DNA of 50,838 bases, from contig JAUNGC010000028.1 in the NCBI GenBank assembly GCA_030524745.1, forward strand, positions 1-50,838, given 5' to 3'. The notes under the pieces were generated by a model. It saw nothing but the letters and a program-made list of their open reading frames with translations. It was not told the DNA's origin and did not search any database. The DNA comes from Eubacteriales bacterium (GTDB lineage: Bacteria > Bacillota > Clostridia > Lachnospirales > Lachnospiraceae). Made by a program: the position numbers and the translations under genes. Below, in pieces: positions 7,408 through 15,778 of this stretch. Each line of letters opens with the position of its first letter. Position 1 is the stretch's first letter.

Positions 7408-8200
7408 GATTGAGCATTTTTATGATGAAGAATATGAAGAATGGGAGCGGCTGGAAAGACATCTGCCGGAGTTTGAAGTGACGAAGCGCTATATGGATCA
7501 ATATATCGCCGGATCAAAAAAGGTGGTGGATATCGGCGGCGGTCCCGGAAGATATTCCATTTATCTGGCGCAGAAGGGACATGAAGTGACTTTGGTGGAT
7601 CTGTCGGGGAAGCACATCCGGCAGGCAATTGAAAAAGCGACCGAAGCCGGTGTGCACTTAGACAGCAGCATTCATGGAGACGCGCTGCGTCTGCATGAGT
7701 ATCTTTATAAAGAGGAGCAGTTTGACATTGTGCTGCTGATGGGACCTCTTTATCATCTGCTGCGGGAAGAGGACCGGATACTGGCGCTGAAAGAAGCGCT
7801 CCGGGTTTTAAAGCCGGGCGGCCTGTTATTCGCATCCTTTATTTCTGTTTATGCGCCGATCCATGATTTTGCCGGTGAATTATACGATTTCGGGGAGACG
7901 GATCATCTGCTTCACTATCTGGATGACGGAAGCAACCATAAGAAAAATAAGCTGGAATTTACGACTGCTTATTTCAGCGGTATAGAAGAAGCGGAAGAAC
8001 TGATGAAAAGCGCGGGGCTGAAAGAACTTGTTTTCGCGGGAGTGGAAAACGTGCTTTGCGGAAAAGAGAAGAAATTGCATGAATTGCCGGAAGAATTGAA
8101 GGAAAAGTGGCTGGAACTGGCATGGCGGTTAAGCGGAGACAGAAAGCTTCTCGGCATGAGCGAACATTTTCTTTACGTCGGGGAAAAGCCCGTCCGATAA
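7400..8200 (+). CDS. SAM-dependent class I methyltransferase
   Basis: 266 residues with a methyltransferase type 11-like fold. Motif I is VVDIGGGPGRYSIYLA (about residues 42-57), the acidic residue that ends strand 2 is in VTLVDLS, motif II is FDIVLLMGPLYHL, and LKEALRVLKPGGLLFASF completes the core. Start ATG 7400 lies inside the end of the acetyltransferase gene, with GGCGGAGG just upstream. The pairing suggests a shared modification or resistance role, but the substrate of neither enzyme can be inferred. Confidence 0.9.
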   Translation: MNEIEHFYDEEYEEWERLERHLPEFEVTKRYMDQYIAGSKKVVDIGGGPGRYSIYLAQKGHEVTLVDLSGKHIRQAIEKATEAGVHLDSSIHGDALRLHEYLYKEEQFDIVLLMGPLYHLLREEDRILALKEALRVLKPGGLLFASFISVYAPIHDFAGELYDFGETDHLLHYLDDGSNHKKNKLEFTTAYFSGIEEAEELMKSAGLKELVFAGVENVLCGKEKKLHELPEELKEKWLELAWRLSGDRKLLGMSEHFLYVGEKPVR

Positions 8201-8265
8201 ATGTCGGACCTGCTGTTCTCAGTGTACAAGGGGGCACACGATCCCTTTTCCCTTTGAACACTGAG
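8192..8265 (+). terminator. Hairpins at the end of the acetyltransferase-methyltransferase operon
   Basis: A 6-base stem (GTCCGA/TCGGAC, 8192-8209) overlaps the stop codon. A second long-range stem pairs CTCAGTGT (8218-8225) with ACACTGAG (8258-8265) and contains an inner AAGGG/CCCTT pairing. There is no clean U-tract, so termination is possible but weakly supported. Confidence 0.4.
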
Positions 8266-8311
8266 GGGAAAGATTTCCTATGAAATATTTATGAAATCAA
8301 AACGGAATTGG

Positions 8312-8340
8312 TTGAACTGTAAAGTCGAAAAAGGTATAAT
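8312..8340 (+). promoter_or_regulatory. Promoter of lgt
   Basis: -35 TTGAAC (8312-8317), 17-base spacer, perfect -10 TATAAT (8335-8340). The -35 overlaps one copy of the motif GAACTGT that recurs in the inverted repeat immediately downstream. Confidence 0.85.
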
Positions 8341-8371
8341 CGTAACAGTTCGACCTGTTTGAACTGTTACG
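8341..8371. promoter_or_regulatory. Perfect inverted repeat at the lgt transcription start
   Basis: CGTAACAGTTC (8341-8351) and GAACTGTTACG (8361-8371) form an 11-base perfect dyad directly after the -10. There is no T-run, so it is not a terminator. Position and symmetry fit a repressor operator or a stabilising 5' hairpin. Confidence 0.6.
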
Positions 8372-8410
8372 ATGAATCTCATGGATGAGAGCGAAAGGAG
8401 CAAACTGAAA

Positions 8411-9202
8411 GTGAAAAATGATTTGTTTTCCATCGGGCCTTTTACCGTGCACGGATACGGTCTGATGATGGCGATAGCGATTCTGACGGCATATTATCTG
8501 GTGGAACGCAGTGCAAAGAAGAAGGGAATGGATTATGAAAAGATTTTCCCGCTGGCGATCTGGGCAGTGGTGGGCGGTCTTCTGGGAGCAAAGCTTCTGT
8601 ATCTTTTGACCCGTCTGCAGGATCTGATCGCGGATCCGTCTTTGATCGTCCATTGTCTCAAGGACGGTTTCGTGGTGTATGGCAGTATTATCGGCGGTAT
8701 TCTGGCGGCATGGATTTTCTGCCGTAAAAATAAGATGAACTTTTTGCAGATCTTTGATCTGATCGTGCCGTATCTTGCGTTGGCGCAGGGAATCGGCAGA
8801 ATCGGCTGTCTTCTGGCAGGATGCTGCTACGGCATGCCGGTGAGCGAGAGCAATCCGATCGGAATCGTATTCCATAATTCCTCATATGCGCCCAACGATA
8901 TTCCGCTGATGCCGACGCAGATCATTTCCAGCGCATTGAACTTTCTGCATTTTGCCGTTTTGATGCTGCTTTCCAGAAAATTGAAGAAAAACGGACAACT
9001 TGCCGGATGTTATCTGATTTTTTACAGCATCGGCCGGTTTATTCTGGAGTATTTCAGGGGAGATCTGATCCGCGGCAGCGTGGGCACGTTTTCGACCTCC
9101 CAGTTTATCTCCATTTTTATGGTGATTGCCGGTCTGTTTATGGTGTTTGTCCTGCCGAAGCTTCAAAAAAGTCCAGAAACTTCTGAACAGACGCAGGAAT
9201 AG
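8411..9202 (+). CDS. lgt: Prolipoprotein diacylglyceryl transferase
   Basis: Lgt moves diacylglycerol from phosphatidylglycerol to the lipobox cysteine of prolipoproteins at the membrane. The 263-residue product has several membrane helices, the early HGYGLMMA segment containing the conserved His, VYGSIIGG, the Lgt signature GIGRIGCLLAGCCYG, MPTQIISSALNF, and EYFRGD near the end. I prefer GTG 8411 as start because AAAGGAG (8394-8400) is well spaced; ATG 8372 has no ribosome binding site and sits inside the inverted repeat region. The 3' end overlaps the convergent LysR gene by 65 bases, with no terminator between them. Confidence 0.93.
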   Translation: MKNDLFSIGPFTVHGYGLMMAIAILTAYYLVERSAKKKGMDYEKIFPLAIWAVVGGLLGAKLLYLLTRLQDLIADPSLIVHCLKDGFVVYGSIIGGILAAWIFCRKNKMNFLQIFDLIVPYLALAQGIGRIGCLLAGCCYGMPVSESNPIGIVFHNSSYAPNDIPLMPTQIISSALNFLHFAVLMLLSRKLKKNGQLAGCYLIFYSIGRFILEYFRGDLIRGSVGTFSTSQFISIFMVIAGLFMVFVLPKLQKSPETSEQTQE

Positions 9203-10094
9203 TGCCGCCTTTGGAGTAGGCGAAGCCGACCTGCCGTTTTGGAATGGAAACCGGCATTTTCAACTGTACCAGACGGCCGCTGGACAACTCCTCCCGCACG
9301 AAATCTTTAATGACGCAGGCGATTCCAAGATCGATTTTGGCAAATTCGATGAGAAGATCCAGAGAAGTCACCTCAATCATTCGGGAGGCGGAAAGATTTT
9401 CTCTGGTGAGATAGCGGTCCACGTATTGGCGCGTCATATTTTCCTTATTTAAAAGCATGAGCGTAGACTCGGCAAACGCCGTTCTGGAAGAGAGATGGCT
9501 GTTTTCGGGGATGCGCTCTTTTAAATGGTCCAGATAAGTACGGGTGGTCACAAAAATATCCTGGATTTCCATGACCGGCAGAAAGGCAATTTTCTCCATG
9601 TTATGCACGGAACCGATAAAGTCCTCTGAGGCTATGGAATCTGCGGCGCCCACCAGGCCGATGTCGATTGCGCCGTTGTTCAATGCCTCCAGCGTTTCTT
9701 TGGAGGACTGGCAGGAAATAGAAATCCGGATATGGGGATTTTCTTTTACAAAGGGCTGCAGAATGGGTAAAAGCACATATTTGCACAGGGTGGTGGATAC
9801 GCCGATGGACAGATGCCCCATTCCCAGCTTCTGAATGCGCTGCAATTGTTCTTCTCCCTGCGAGATGGCGGCAAAGGCGCTTTCCACCTGTTTAAACAGG
9901 ATTTCTCCCGTTTCGGTCAGCTTTACGCCGCGTGAGGAACGGAGAAATAACGTCGTATTCAGGTTTTGCTCCAGCCTGGAAATCGCCTTGCTGATGGCAG
10001 GCTGGCTGATATAAAGTTCTCTTGCCGCGCCGGAGATATTTTTGCATTTTGCCACAGTATAAAAAATGTGATAAAGATTGAAATTCTGTTCCAT
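9138..10094 (-). CDS. LysR-family transcriptional regulator
   Basis: 318 residues. An N-terminal winged helix-turn-helix (FYTVAKCKNISGAARELYISQPAISKAISRLE) is followed by the LysR substrate-binding domain (GHLSIGVSTTLCKYVLLPIL onwards). It is divergent from leuCD and shares a 191-base intergenic region containing a large dyad, so control of leucine synthesis and of itself is the likely role. The inducer is unknown; for leu operons it is often a pathway intermediate such as isopropylmalate. The C-terminal 21 codons are antisense to the end of lgt. Confidence 0.92.
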   Translation of the reverse strand: MEQNFNLYHIFYTVAKCKNISGAARELYISQPAISKAISRLEQNLNTTLFLRSSRGVKLTETGEILFKQVESAFAAISQGEEQLQRIQKLGMGHLSIGVSTTLCKYVLLPILQPFVKENPHIRISISCQSSKETLEALNNGAIDIGLVGAADSIASEDFIGSVHNMEKIAFLPVMEIQDIFVTTRTYLDHLKERIPENSHLSSRTAFAESTLMLLNKENMTRQYVDRYLTRENLSASRMIEVTSLDLLIEFAKIDLGIACVIKDFVREELSSGRLVQLKMPVSIPKRQVGFAYSKGGTIPASVQKFLDFFEASAGQTP

Positions 10095-10152
10095 AAAACC
10101 CCTCGTTCCGGAGTGCTTCCGCTCCTTTTTCTGTGTATTTAGCCATAACCAG

Positions 10153-10215
10153 AAAATATCTTTATTTATTATACTATAACTGTATATTATAGTAAATATG
10201 AAAGAAAGATATTTT
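10153..10215. promoter_or_regulatory. Two-shell dyad in the LysR-leuC intergenic region
   Basis: Two inverted repeats share one centre near 10184. The inner pair is TACTATAA (10172-10179) and TTATAGTA (10187-10194); the outer pair is AAAATATCTTT (10153-10163) and AAAGATATTTT (10205-10215). AT-rich interrupted dyads of this kind are usual LysR binding sites. A leuC promoter is less clear: TTGTCC at 10221 with TATCAG 18 bases further on is the best I can offer. Confidence 0.6.
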
Positions 10216-10285
10216 CGCTTTTGTCCGGCTTATGTTACACTGAATATCAGAATAAACAGGCAATATGCGAAGGGAGAATACGAAG

Positions 10286-11551
10286 ATGGGAATGACAATG
10301 ACGCAGAAAATTCTGGCGGCGCATGCAGGCCTTGAAAAGGTTGAAGCAGGGCAGTTGATTGAAGCGCAGCTCGATCTGGTATTGGGAAATGATATTACCA
10401 GTCCCGTTGCCATCAAAGAGATGGATAAAATGAATGTGGACGGCGTTTTTGATAAAGATAAGATCGCGCTTGTACCGGATCATTTTGTGCCCAACAAAGA
10501 TATCAAATCAGCGGAGCATTGCAAATGTGTGAGAGAATTTGCCCGCCGCAATGAAATCACGAATTATTTTGAAGTGGGCGAGATGGGAATTGAGCATGCT
10601 CTGCTGCCGGAAAAAGGACTGACCGTTGCAGGGGATGTTGTGATCGGCGCGGATTCCCATACCTGTACCTACGGAGCGCTGGGGGCTTTTTCTACCGGTG
10701 TGGGAAGTACGGATATGGCTGCAGGAATGGCGACCGGTAAGGCATGGTTTAAGGTTCCTGCCGCGATCAAATTCAATCTGACCGGAAAACCGTCCAGATG
10801 GGTGAGCGGCAAGGATGTGATTTTACATATCATCGGCATGATCGGCGTGGACGGCGCGCTTTATAAGTCCATGGAGTTTGTGGGAGACGGCGTTGCAAAT
10901 CTGAGCATGGACGACCGTTTTACGATCGCAAATATGGCGATCGAAGCGGGCGGCAAGAACGGCATTTTCCCTGTGGATGAAAAAGCGATCGCTTATATGC
11001 AGGAACATTCCACGAAGCCTTACACGATTTACGAAGCCGACAGCGATGCGGTTTACGATGCGGAATATACGATCGATTTGAGCGCATTGCGCCCTACAAT
11101 CGCATTCCCCCATCTTCCGGAAAATACAAAGACGATCGATGAGATTACGAAAGACGTGGCGATCGATCAGGTGGTGATCGGTTCCTGCACGAACGGCCGT
11201 CTGGACGACATGCGCATTGCCGCCGAAATTTTAAAGGGCAGACATGTGGCGAAGGGAATCCGCTGCATCGTCATTCCCGCCACACAGAAAATATATATGC
11301 AGGCGATGGAAGAAGGCCTGTTGAAAATCTTTATTGAAGCGGGCGCGATTGTGAGCACACCCACATGCGGTCCCTGCCTGGGCGGTTATATGGGCGTTCT
11401 GGCGGAAGGCGAACGCTGTGTTTCCACCACGAACCGGAACTTTGTCGGACGCATGGGACATGTGAAATCTGAAGTTTATCTGGCAAGCCCTGCGGTTGCG
11501 GCGGCAAGCGCGATTACAGGAAAAATTTCCAGTCCGGAACAGTTGGATTAA
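10286..11551 (+). CDS. leuC: 3-isopropylmalate dehydratase large subunit
   Basis: With LeuD it isomerises 2-isopropylmalate to 3-isopropylmalate in leucine synthesis, using a [4Fe-4S] cluster. 421 residues, the size of the short bacterial/archaeal LeuC type. Visible features: [14 protein letters not shown], the cluster ligands in GSCTNGR and [12 protein letters not shown], the active-site stretch [23 protein letters not shown], and [12 protein letters not shown] near the end. Start ATG 10286 has AAGGGAGA about nine bases upstream; the 21 codon bases before it, from ATG 10265, have no site. A homoaconitase activity cannot be excluded from sequence, but the neighbouring leuD and the organism type favour leucine. 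Confidence 0.95.
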   Translation: MGMTMTQKILAAHAGLEKVEAGQLIEAQLDLVLGNDITSPVAIKEMDKMNVDGVFDKDKIALVPDHFVPNKDIKSAEHCKCVREFARRNEITNYFEVGEMGIEHALLPEKGLTVAGDVVIGADSHTCTYGALGAFSTGVGSTDMAAGMATGKAWFKVPAAIKFNLTGKPSRWVSGKDVILHIIGMIGVDGALYKSMEFVGDGVANLSMDDRFTIANMAIEAGGKNGIFPVDEKAIAYMQEHSTKPYTIYEADSDAVYDAEYTIDLSALRPTIAFPHLPENTKTIDEITKDVAIDQVVIGSCTNGRLDDMRIAAEILKGRHVAKGIRCIVIPATQKIYMQAMEEGLLKIFIEAGAIVSTPTCGPCLGGYMGVLAEGERCVSTTNRNFVGRMGHVKSEVYLASPAVAAASAITGKISSPEQLD

Positions 11552-11612
11552 AAGAGTGGAACGTGTCACGTAAGAAAGTCTGTGACAGGGAATGAAAGGA
11601 GATAAGGATATC

Positions 11613-12101
11613 ATGAAAAAAGCAACAGGAACTGTTTTCCGGTACGGAGATAATGTGGATACGGACGTTATCATTCCTGCGCGTTATTTGAATTCCTCCG
11701 ACCCGGCGGAGCTGGCGACGCACTGCATGGAGGACATTGATAAGGATTTTATTCATAAAGTGAAGACGGGAGACATCATTGTGGCGGATAAAAACTTCGG
11801 CTGCGGTTCTTCCAGAGAGCATGCGCCGATCGCCATCAAAGCGGCAGGCGTAAGCTGTGTGATCGCAGAAACCTTTGCGCGTATTTTCTACCGCAATGCA
11901 ATCAATATCGGGCTGCCGATCATTGAATGTCCCGAAGCGTCCAAAGGAATTGAAGCCGGCGATGAGGTGGAAGTGGATTTTGACACGGGCATCATCACCA
12001 ACAAGACAAAAGGCACGCAGTTCAAAGGACAGGCGTTCCCGCCCTTTATGCAGAAAATCATTGCGGCAGGCGGTCTTGTGAATTACATCAACGAAAAATA
12101 A
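11613..12101 (+). CDS. leuD: 3-isopropylmalate dehydratase small subunit
   Basis: 162 residues, the swivel domain that completes the dehydratase with LeuC. Visible: [33 protein letters not shown] with the substrate-contacting loop, [15 protein letters not shown], and a C-terminal stretch [18 protein letters not shown]. The start at ATG 11613 is set by AAAGGAGA about 11 bases upstream. It is 61 bases after leuC in one operon and followed by a strong terminator. Confidence 0.96.
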   Translation: MKKATGTVFRYGDNVDTDVIIPARYLNSSDPAELATHCMEDIDKDFIHKVKTGDIIVADKNFGCGSSREHAPIAIKAAGVSCVIAETFARIFYRNAINIGLPIIECPEASKGIEAGDEVEVDFDTGIITNKTKGTQFKGQAFPPFMQKIIAAGGLVNYINEK

Positions 12102-12116
12102 AAAAGCGACAAAGGG

Positions 12117-12160
12117 AAAACGGGCGGCAGCCGAAAAACTTCGGCACCCGCCCGTTTTTT
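12117..12160 (+). terminator. Terminator of leuCD
   Basis: The stem ACGGGCGG... with ...CCCGCCCGT encloses a second stem (GCCGAA/TTCGGC) and ends in TTTTTT. Flanking A and T runs on both sides could let it serve the convergent ATPase gene as well. Confidence 0.9.
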
Positions 12161-12216
12161 GTCAGCGATTTATACATTTCTGCAAGTCCTGTCGCCCTGC
12201 TGTTTTATTGTCAAAC

Positions 12217-13998
12217 TCAATAGCGGTTAAAACATGCAAAAATCTCCTGGGCTCTCGGCATCGCCAGATTTACCGGAACATAAGAGGAATCGCAGATGGC
12301 GGACAGGCCCTGCTTTTCCAGAATTTTCGTCAATTCGTTCACAAGCTGCACAAGGGTCAGATTGCTTCCTGCATAGTGTTCTTTTGCATAGCGCAGCAAA
12401 TAGGAAAGGGCTGTTGTCTGCTCGCTGTCCACAAGCTGTTCTACATAGCGCAGATCCACGTTTTCCTTGTCGATGGAAAAGGCGGTTTTGCCCAGCGTTT
12501 TTACCTTTGCATGCTCATGCGCGCCCTGCCGGGATGCGTCCGGGCGTCCCTTTCCATAATCGCCGCGTCCCCTGCCGTGAGCGGATCTGCCCGCAAAAGC
12601 GGCGGAAGCCGCTGTATTGCCGGCAGCCTTCGCTGTCAGCGGGAGACGGCGGTCAGAAGCGGGCAGCGCAAAGCCATCCGCATGGAAGGTTTCCAAACCG
12701 CGTCGTTTTAAAATATCCGCAACCTGATCCGTGATATCGAGCGCATGGTAGCTGTCCATCTGCAGCACCGTGTCCGCAATATAAAAGTAAGAGCCGCAGC
12801 TTCCGATGACCAGAATGGTGGAAATTCCAGCCTTTTCATACAGATCCCTTGCGCGTTCCAGAAACGGCGTGATCGGTTCTTTATTTTTGCTGACCACCTG
12901 CTGCATCAGGGCGTCGCGCACCATGAAGTTGGTGGCGGAAGTATCCTCATCGATGAGAAACAGGCGGCTTCCCGCTTCCATGCCCTCCACAATAGCGGCT
13001 GCCTGGGAGGTGGAGCCGCTGGCGTCCAGCGTGGAGAAACGCCTGGTATCCGCGCCGTTTGGCAGATCGTTGATGAACAGGGAAATATCCACGGAAGTGA
13101 TTTTGCGTCCGTCTTCCGCGCGCAGCTTCACAGCGGTCCCGTCCGTGATGACATATTCCCGTCCGTCCCCTGCGATGTGGTCGTAAACCCCTCTTTCCAG
13201 CGCCTTCAATAATGTGGATTTTCCGTGATAGCCTCCGCCTGCGATCAGGGTAATTCCTTTTTGAATGCCCATGCCGCGGACCGGTCCGCGGTGGGGAAGG
13301 TTTAAGGTGACGGCCAGGGAATCCGGAGAGGAAAAAGGAATCGCCTTTGCCATGGGACGGTCGGAAACGCCGCTTTCCCGCGGCAGTACGGAACCGTCCG
13401 CAACAAAGCCGACCAATCCGAGCGCGGAAAGACTTTTACGGATAAACTCCTGATCCTCTTTTAAAAATACCGCATTTTCCACGTCCTTTGCAGGAAGAGC
13501 GCGGTAAAAGAGCGCGGAAGATACGCATTTGGGAAGATAATCAAAAAGGATTTTTTGAAGTTCTCCGGCAAGCACGGTCCGGCCCGCCGCAGGAAAGCCG
13601 ACCTCAAATCGCACGATGAGATCGCTGTCCGTAAATTCACAGGCGGAGCGCACCAGGACTTCCTGTCCGGGACGGCTGATGCCGATCAGCCCGCTTTTAC
13701 CGGAGCCGCCTGCCTGGAAGGAAAAACGGCTGATTGCGCGCCCAAAGGCGCGCAGCACATAGTCTGCCAGAGCGCACCTTTTGCCCGGCGTATCCAGATA
13801 GCCTTCCGGAAATCCGGCCTTTCTCCGATTCACATAAATGCTAAGCCGGGAAGGCGAAGCGAAGGGATCGCCCTGCACATGATCGATGGACAACACATAG
13901 TTCATAAAATCATAACGACCCGCCAACGATTTATAAGCGGGATACCCCTTATGATCGATCGACTTCAATAAATATTCCAGTTCCGATGCTTTTTTCAT
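12217..13998 (-). CDS. ABC-class ATPase of the COG3044 / PF09818 type, with an RG-rich segment
   Basis: 593 residues, a soluble predicted ATPase of the ABC class without membrane segments. Walker A is IAGGGYHGKSTLLKALE, the family-specific SGSTSQAAAI replaces the usual LSGGQ region, Walker B is LFLIDEDTSATNFMVRD, and STILVIGSCGSYFYIAD follows. Near residues 470-500 there is a Gly/Arg-rich stretch (AHGRGRGDYGKGRPDASRQ), which suggests nucleic-acid binding; a trypanosomal relative of this family is an RNA-editing factor. I chose ATG 13998 (MKKASELEYLL) because GAAAGGA lies about 12 bases upstream; ATG 14010 touches the site directly. Its cellular role in bacteria is not established. Confidence 0.85.
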   Translation of the reverse strand: MKKASELEYLLKSIDHKGYPAYKSLAGRYDFMNYVLSIDHVQGDPFASPSRLSIYVNRRKAGFPEGYLDTPGKRCALADYVLRAFGRAISRFSFQAGGSGKSGLIGISRPGQEVLVRSACEFTDSDLIVRFEVGFPAAGRTVLAGELQKILFDYLPKCVSSALFYRALPAKDVENAVFLKEDQEFIRKSLSALGLVGFVADGSVLPRESGVSDRPMAKAIPFSSPDSLAVTLNLPHRGPVRGMGIQKGITLIAGGGYHGKSTLLKALERGVYDHIAGDGREYVITDGTAVKLRAEDGRKITSVDISLFINDLPNGADTRRFSTLDASGSTSQAAAIVEGMEAGSRLFLIDEDTSATNFMVRDALMQQVVSKNKEPITPFLERARDLYEKAGISTILVIGSCGSYFYIADTVLQMDSYHALDITDQVADILKRRGLETFHADGFALPASDRRLPLTAKAAGNTAASAAFAGRSAHGRGRGDYGKGRPDASRQGAHEHAKVKTLGKTAFSIDKENVDLRYVEQLVDSEQTTALSYLLRYAKEHYAGSNLTLVQLVNELTKILEKQGLSAICDSSYVPVNLAMPRAQEIFACFNRY

Positions 13999-14210
13999 AT
14001 CTATAACCATTCCTTTCGCCGGGACAACCGCATAGTTCGCGTGTTTTCCATTGACATGAATTATAAAAAATCTCTCCTCAAAAGTCAACTCACACAACCC
14101 GGCACAAAAAGCTGGTGACTTTTTCGGCGGAGTATTGTAATATGGTTAAGAAGGCCGCCGGTCGTGGCCGAAGCAGCAACATAAAAAGCGCATCAGAAAG
14201 GAGCGTGCCC

Positions 14211-14882
14211 ATGAGATTTCGGGAAGAAGTATTAGCCAAAATTTTCACATATATCACCGTCGTTTTGCTTTTGGGGGTCGTCATATTCGAGGCCTGGTCG
14301 CTGCAGAGCGAACGCACGAAAACAAAGGAAATACAGGAGACTGCGGACACGCTGCGGGAAAATCTGGATACGATGATCAGCATGAACGCGAGCCTTCAGG
14401 AGGATAACGAAGAACTGCAGGAATTCCAGAGCATGTGGCTTCCCTATGCCGCTTTTGTGGAAAGCAGCGAGGTTCTTGAACTCAAAACGGATCTGTTTAT
14501 CCGCCCGGATCTCATTCCCCAGGAAGCGATTGACGCGGCCTGGGAGCAGCTTTTGGCACAGCAGGAAGAGGAGCAGGAAGATAGCGGCGGTTCTTCCGGG
14601 ACCGATGAAGAAGAGGAAAATACACTGGAATTCGCTTTTGACAATCCGGACGGAGAGGACGTTTTTCTGCCGCTGGGCACAGATGCGGCGCACAGACGCT
14701 GCTGTCTGGTTTATACGGCCGCATTTGAAAAGCGGGAAGGATTGACGATGGAACTTTTATATGAGGTCGGCTTCGATGCGGAAGACGGTTCTGTGGAACT
14801 GGATGAAAACGGGGAAGTGATCTGGCGCTGTGTCGCTTATAATACCGGAGAAGAATGGATTTTTGCGGAGGGAGAAGAATGA
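14211..14882 (+). CDS. Membrane-anchored coiled-coil protein of unknown function
   Basis: 223 residues. A single membrane helix (IFTYITVVLLLGVVIFEAW, about residues 10-28) is followed by a coiled-coil with ELQEDNEEL-type heptads, an acidic low-complexity linker (EEEQEDSGGSSGTDEEEE), and a C-terminal part rich in acidic and aromatic residues. The anchor and coil recall DivIC/FtsL-like or sensor-like architectures, but I do not recognise a family. AAAGGAG at 14197-14203 sets ATG 14211. It starts the operon that runs to ruvB and overlaps the TPR gene by ATGA. 13999-14210 holds no convincing promoter; TGTAAT at 14136 is the only -10-like hexamer I noted. Confidence 0.7.
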   Translation: MRFREEVLAKIFTYITVVLLLGVVIFEAWSLQSERTKTKEIQETADTLRENLDTMISMNASLQEDNEELQEFQSMWLPYAAFVESSEVLELKTDLFIRPDLIPQEAIDAAWEQLLAQQEEEQEDSGGSSGTDEEEENTLEFAFDNPDGEDVFLPLGTDAAHRRCCLVYTAAFEKREGLTMELLYEVGFDAEDGSVELDENGEVIWRCVAYNTGEEWIFAEGEE

Positions 14883-15778
14883 AAATAGATGAGATTTTTG
14901 CAAAGCTGGATGATCTGTTTGCGCAAAATGCGATCGGTCAGGTGGAGCCTTTTTTGCTTTCCTGTCTGAATCAGGCGCAGGAAGAAAAGGAATTCGGCGT
15001 CTATATTTCGGTGGGAAATGAATTGATCGGCTTTTACCGCAGCACGTCTCAGTTTGAAAAAGCTTTCGCGGTTTCGGAGGACGTTTTGTTATTGCTGGAG
15101 GAATTGCAGTTGGAGGAAACCGAGCATTTTGCCACCACCCTTTTAAATGCGGCGACCGCTTACCGAGCCGCCGGAAGAATGGAAGATGCGTTGCGGGATT
15201 ATACAAGAGCGCTGAAGATTTATGAGGAAAAGCTGCCGCCGGAGGATTACCGTTTTGCCGGATTGTATAACAATATCAGTCTCATGCTGGAAAGCATGAA
15301 TGAGAATGAAAAGGCTGCGGTTTTTCTGGAACGGGCGATCGATATTGTAAAAAAGCAGGAAGACGCCCGGATGGAACTGGCTACTTCCAAAACCAATCTG
15401 GCTCTTATTTATTTTAAACTGGAGAAAAACGAAGAGGCAAAAGCGCTTCTGGAAGAAGCGATCGCCATTTTTTCGGAGAACGGCGAAAATACCGACGCCC
15501 ATTACAGCGCCGCCCTGGCGGGCATGGGGGAAGCATATTTCCGGATGGGAAGGCTTACAAAAGCGTTGGATTATTACGAACAGTCCTTACAGGAAGTGGA
15601 GAAGCATTTCGGACGGAACTTAAGTTATGCGCTTTTGTGCGGCAATTGCGCCACGATCTGCCAAAAACTCGGCGAGCATAAGAAGGCGGAAACATATGCG
15701 GAGACGGAGAAAATGCTGCGCAGCCGGCTGGAACTGTCCGGAAAAGAGACGGAAGCAGGGCAGGGAGATGGCGTATGA
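14879..15778 (+). CDS. Tetratricopeptide repeat protein
   Basis: 299 residues made almost entirely of paired helices of the TPR kind, for example TLLNAATAYRAAGRMEDALRDYTRALKIYE, GLYNNISLMLESMNENEKAAVFLERAIDI, TSKTNLALIYFKLEKNEEAKALLEEAIAIF and AALAGMGEAYFRMGRLTKALDYYEQSL. It is soluble, with no signal peptide. Start and stop overlap both neighbours by ATGA, indicating coupled translation with the coiled-coil protein and the DUF4037 protein. A scaffold or partner-binding role is the usual inference for TPR proteins; the partner may be the DUF4037 protein. Confidence 0.85.
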   Translation: MKIDEIFAKLDDLFAQNAIGQVEPFLLSCLNQAQEEKEFGVYISVGNELIGFYRSTSQFEKAFAVSEDVLLLLEELQLEETEHFATTLLNAATAYRAAGRMEDALRDYTRALKIYEEKLPPEDYRFAGLYNNISLMLESMNENEKAAVFLERAIDIVKKQEDARMELATSKTNLALIYFKLEKNEEAKALLEEAIAIFSENGENTDAHYSAALAGMGEAYFRMGRLTKALDYYEQSLQEVEKHFGRNLSYALLCGNCATICQKLGEHKKAETYAETEKMLRSRLELSGKETEAGQGDGV

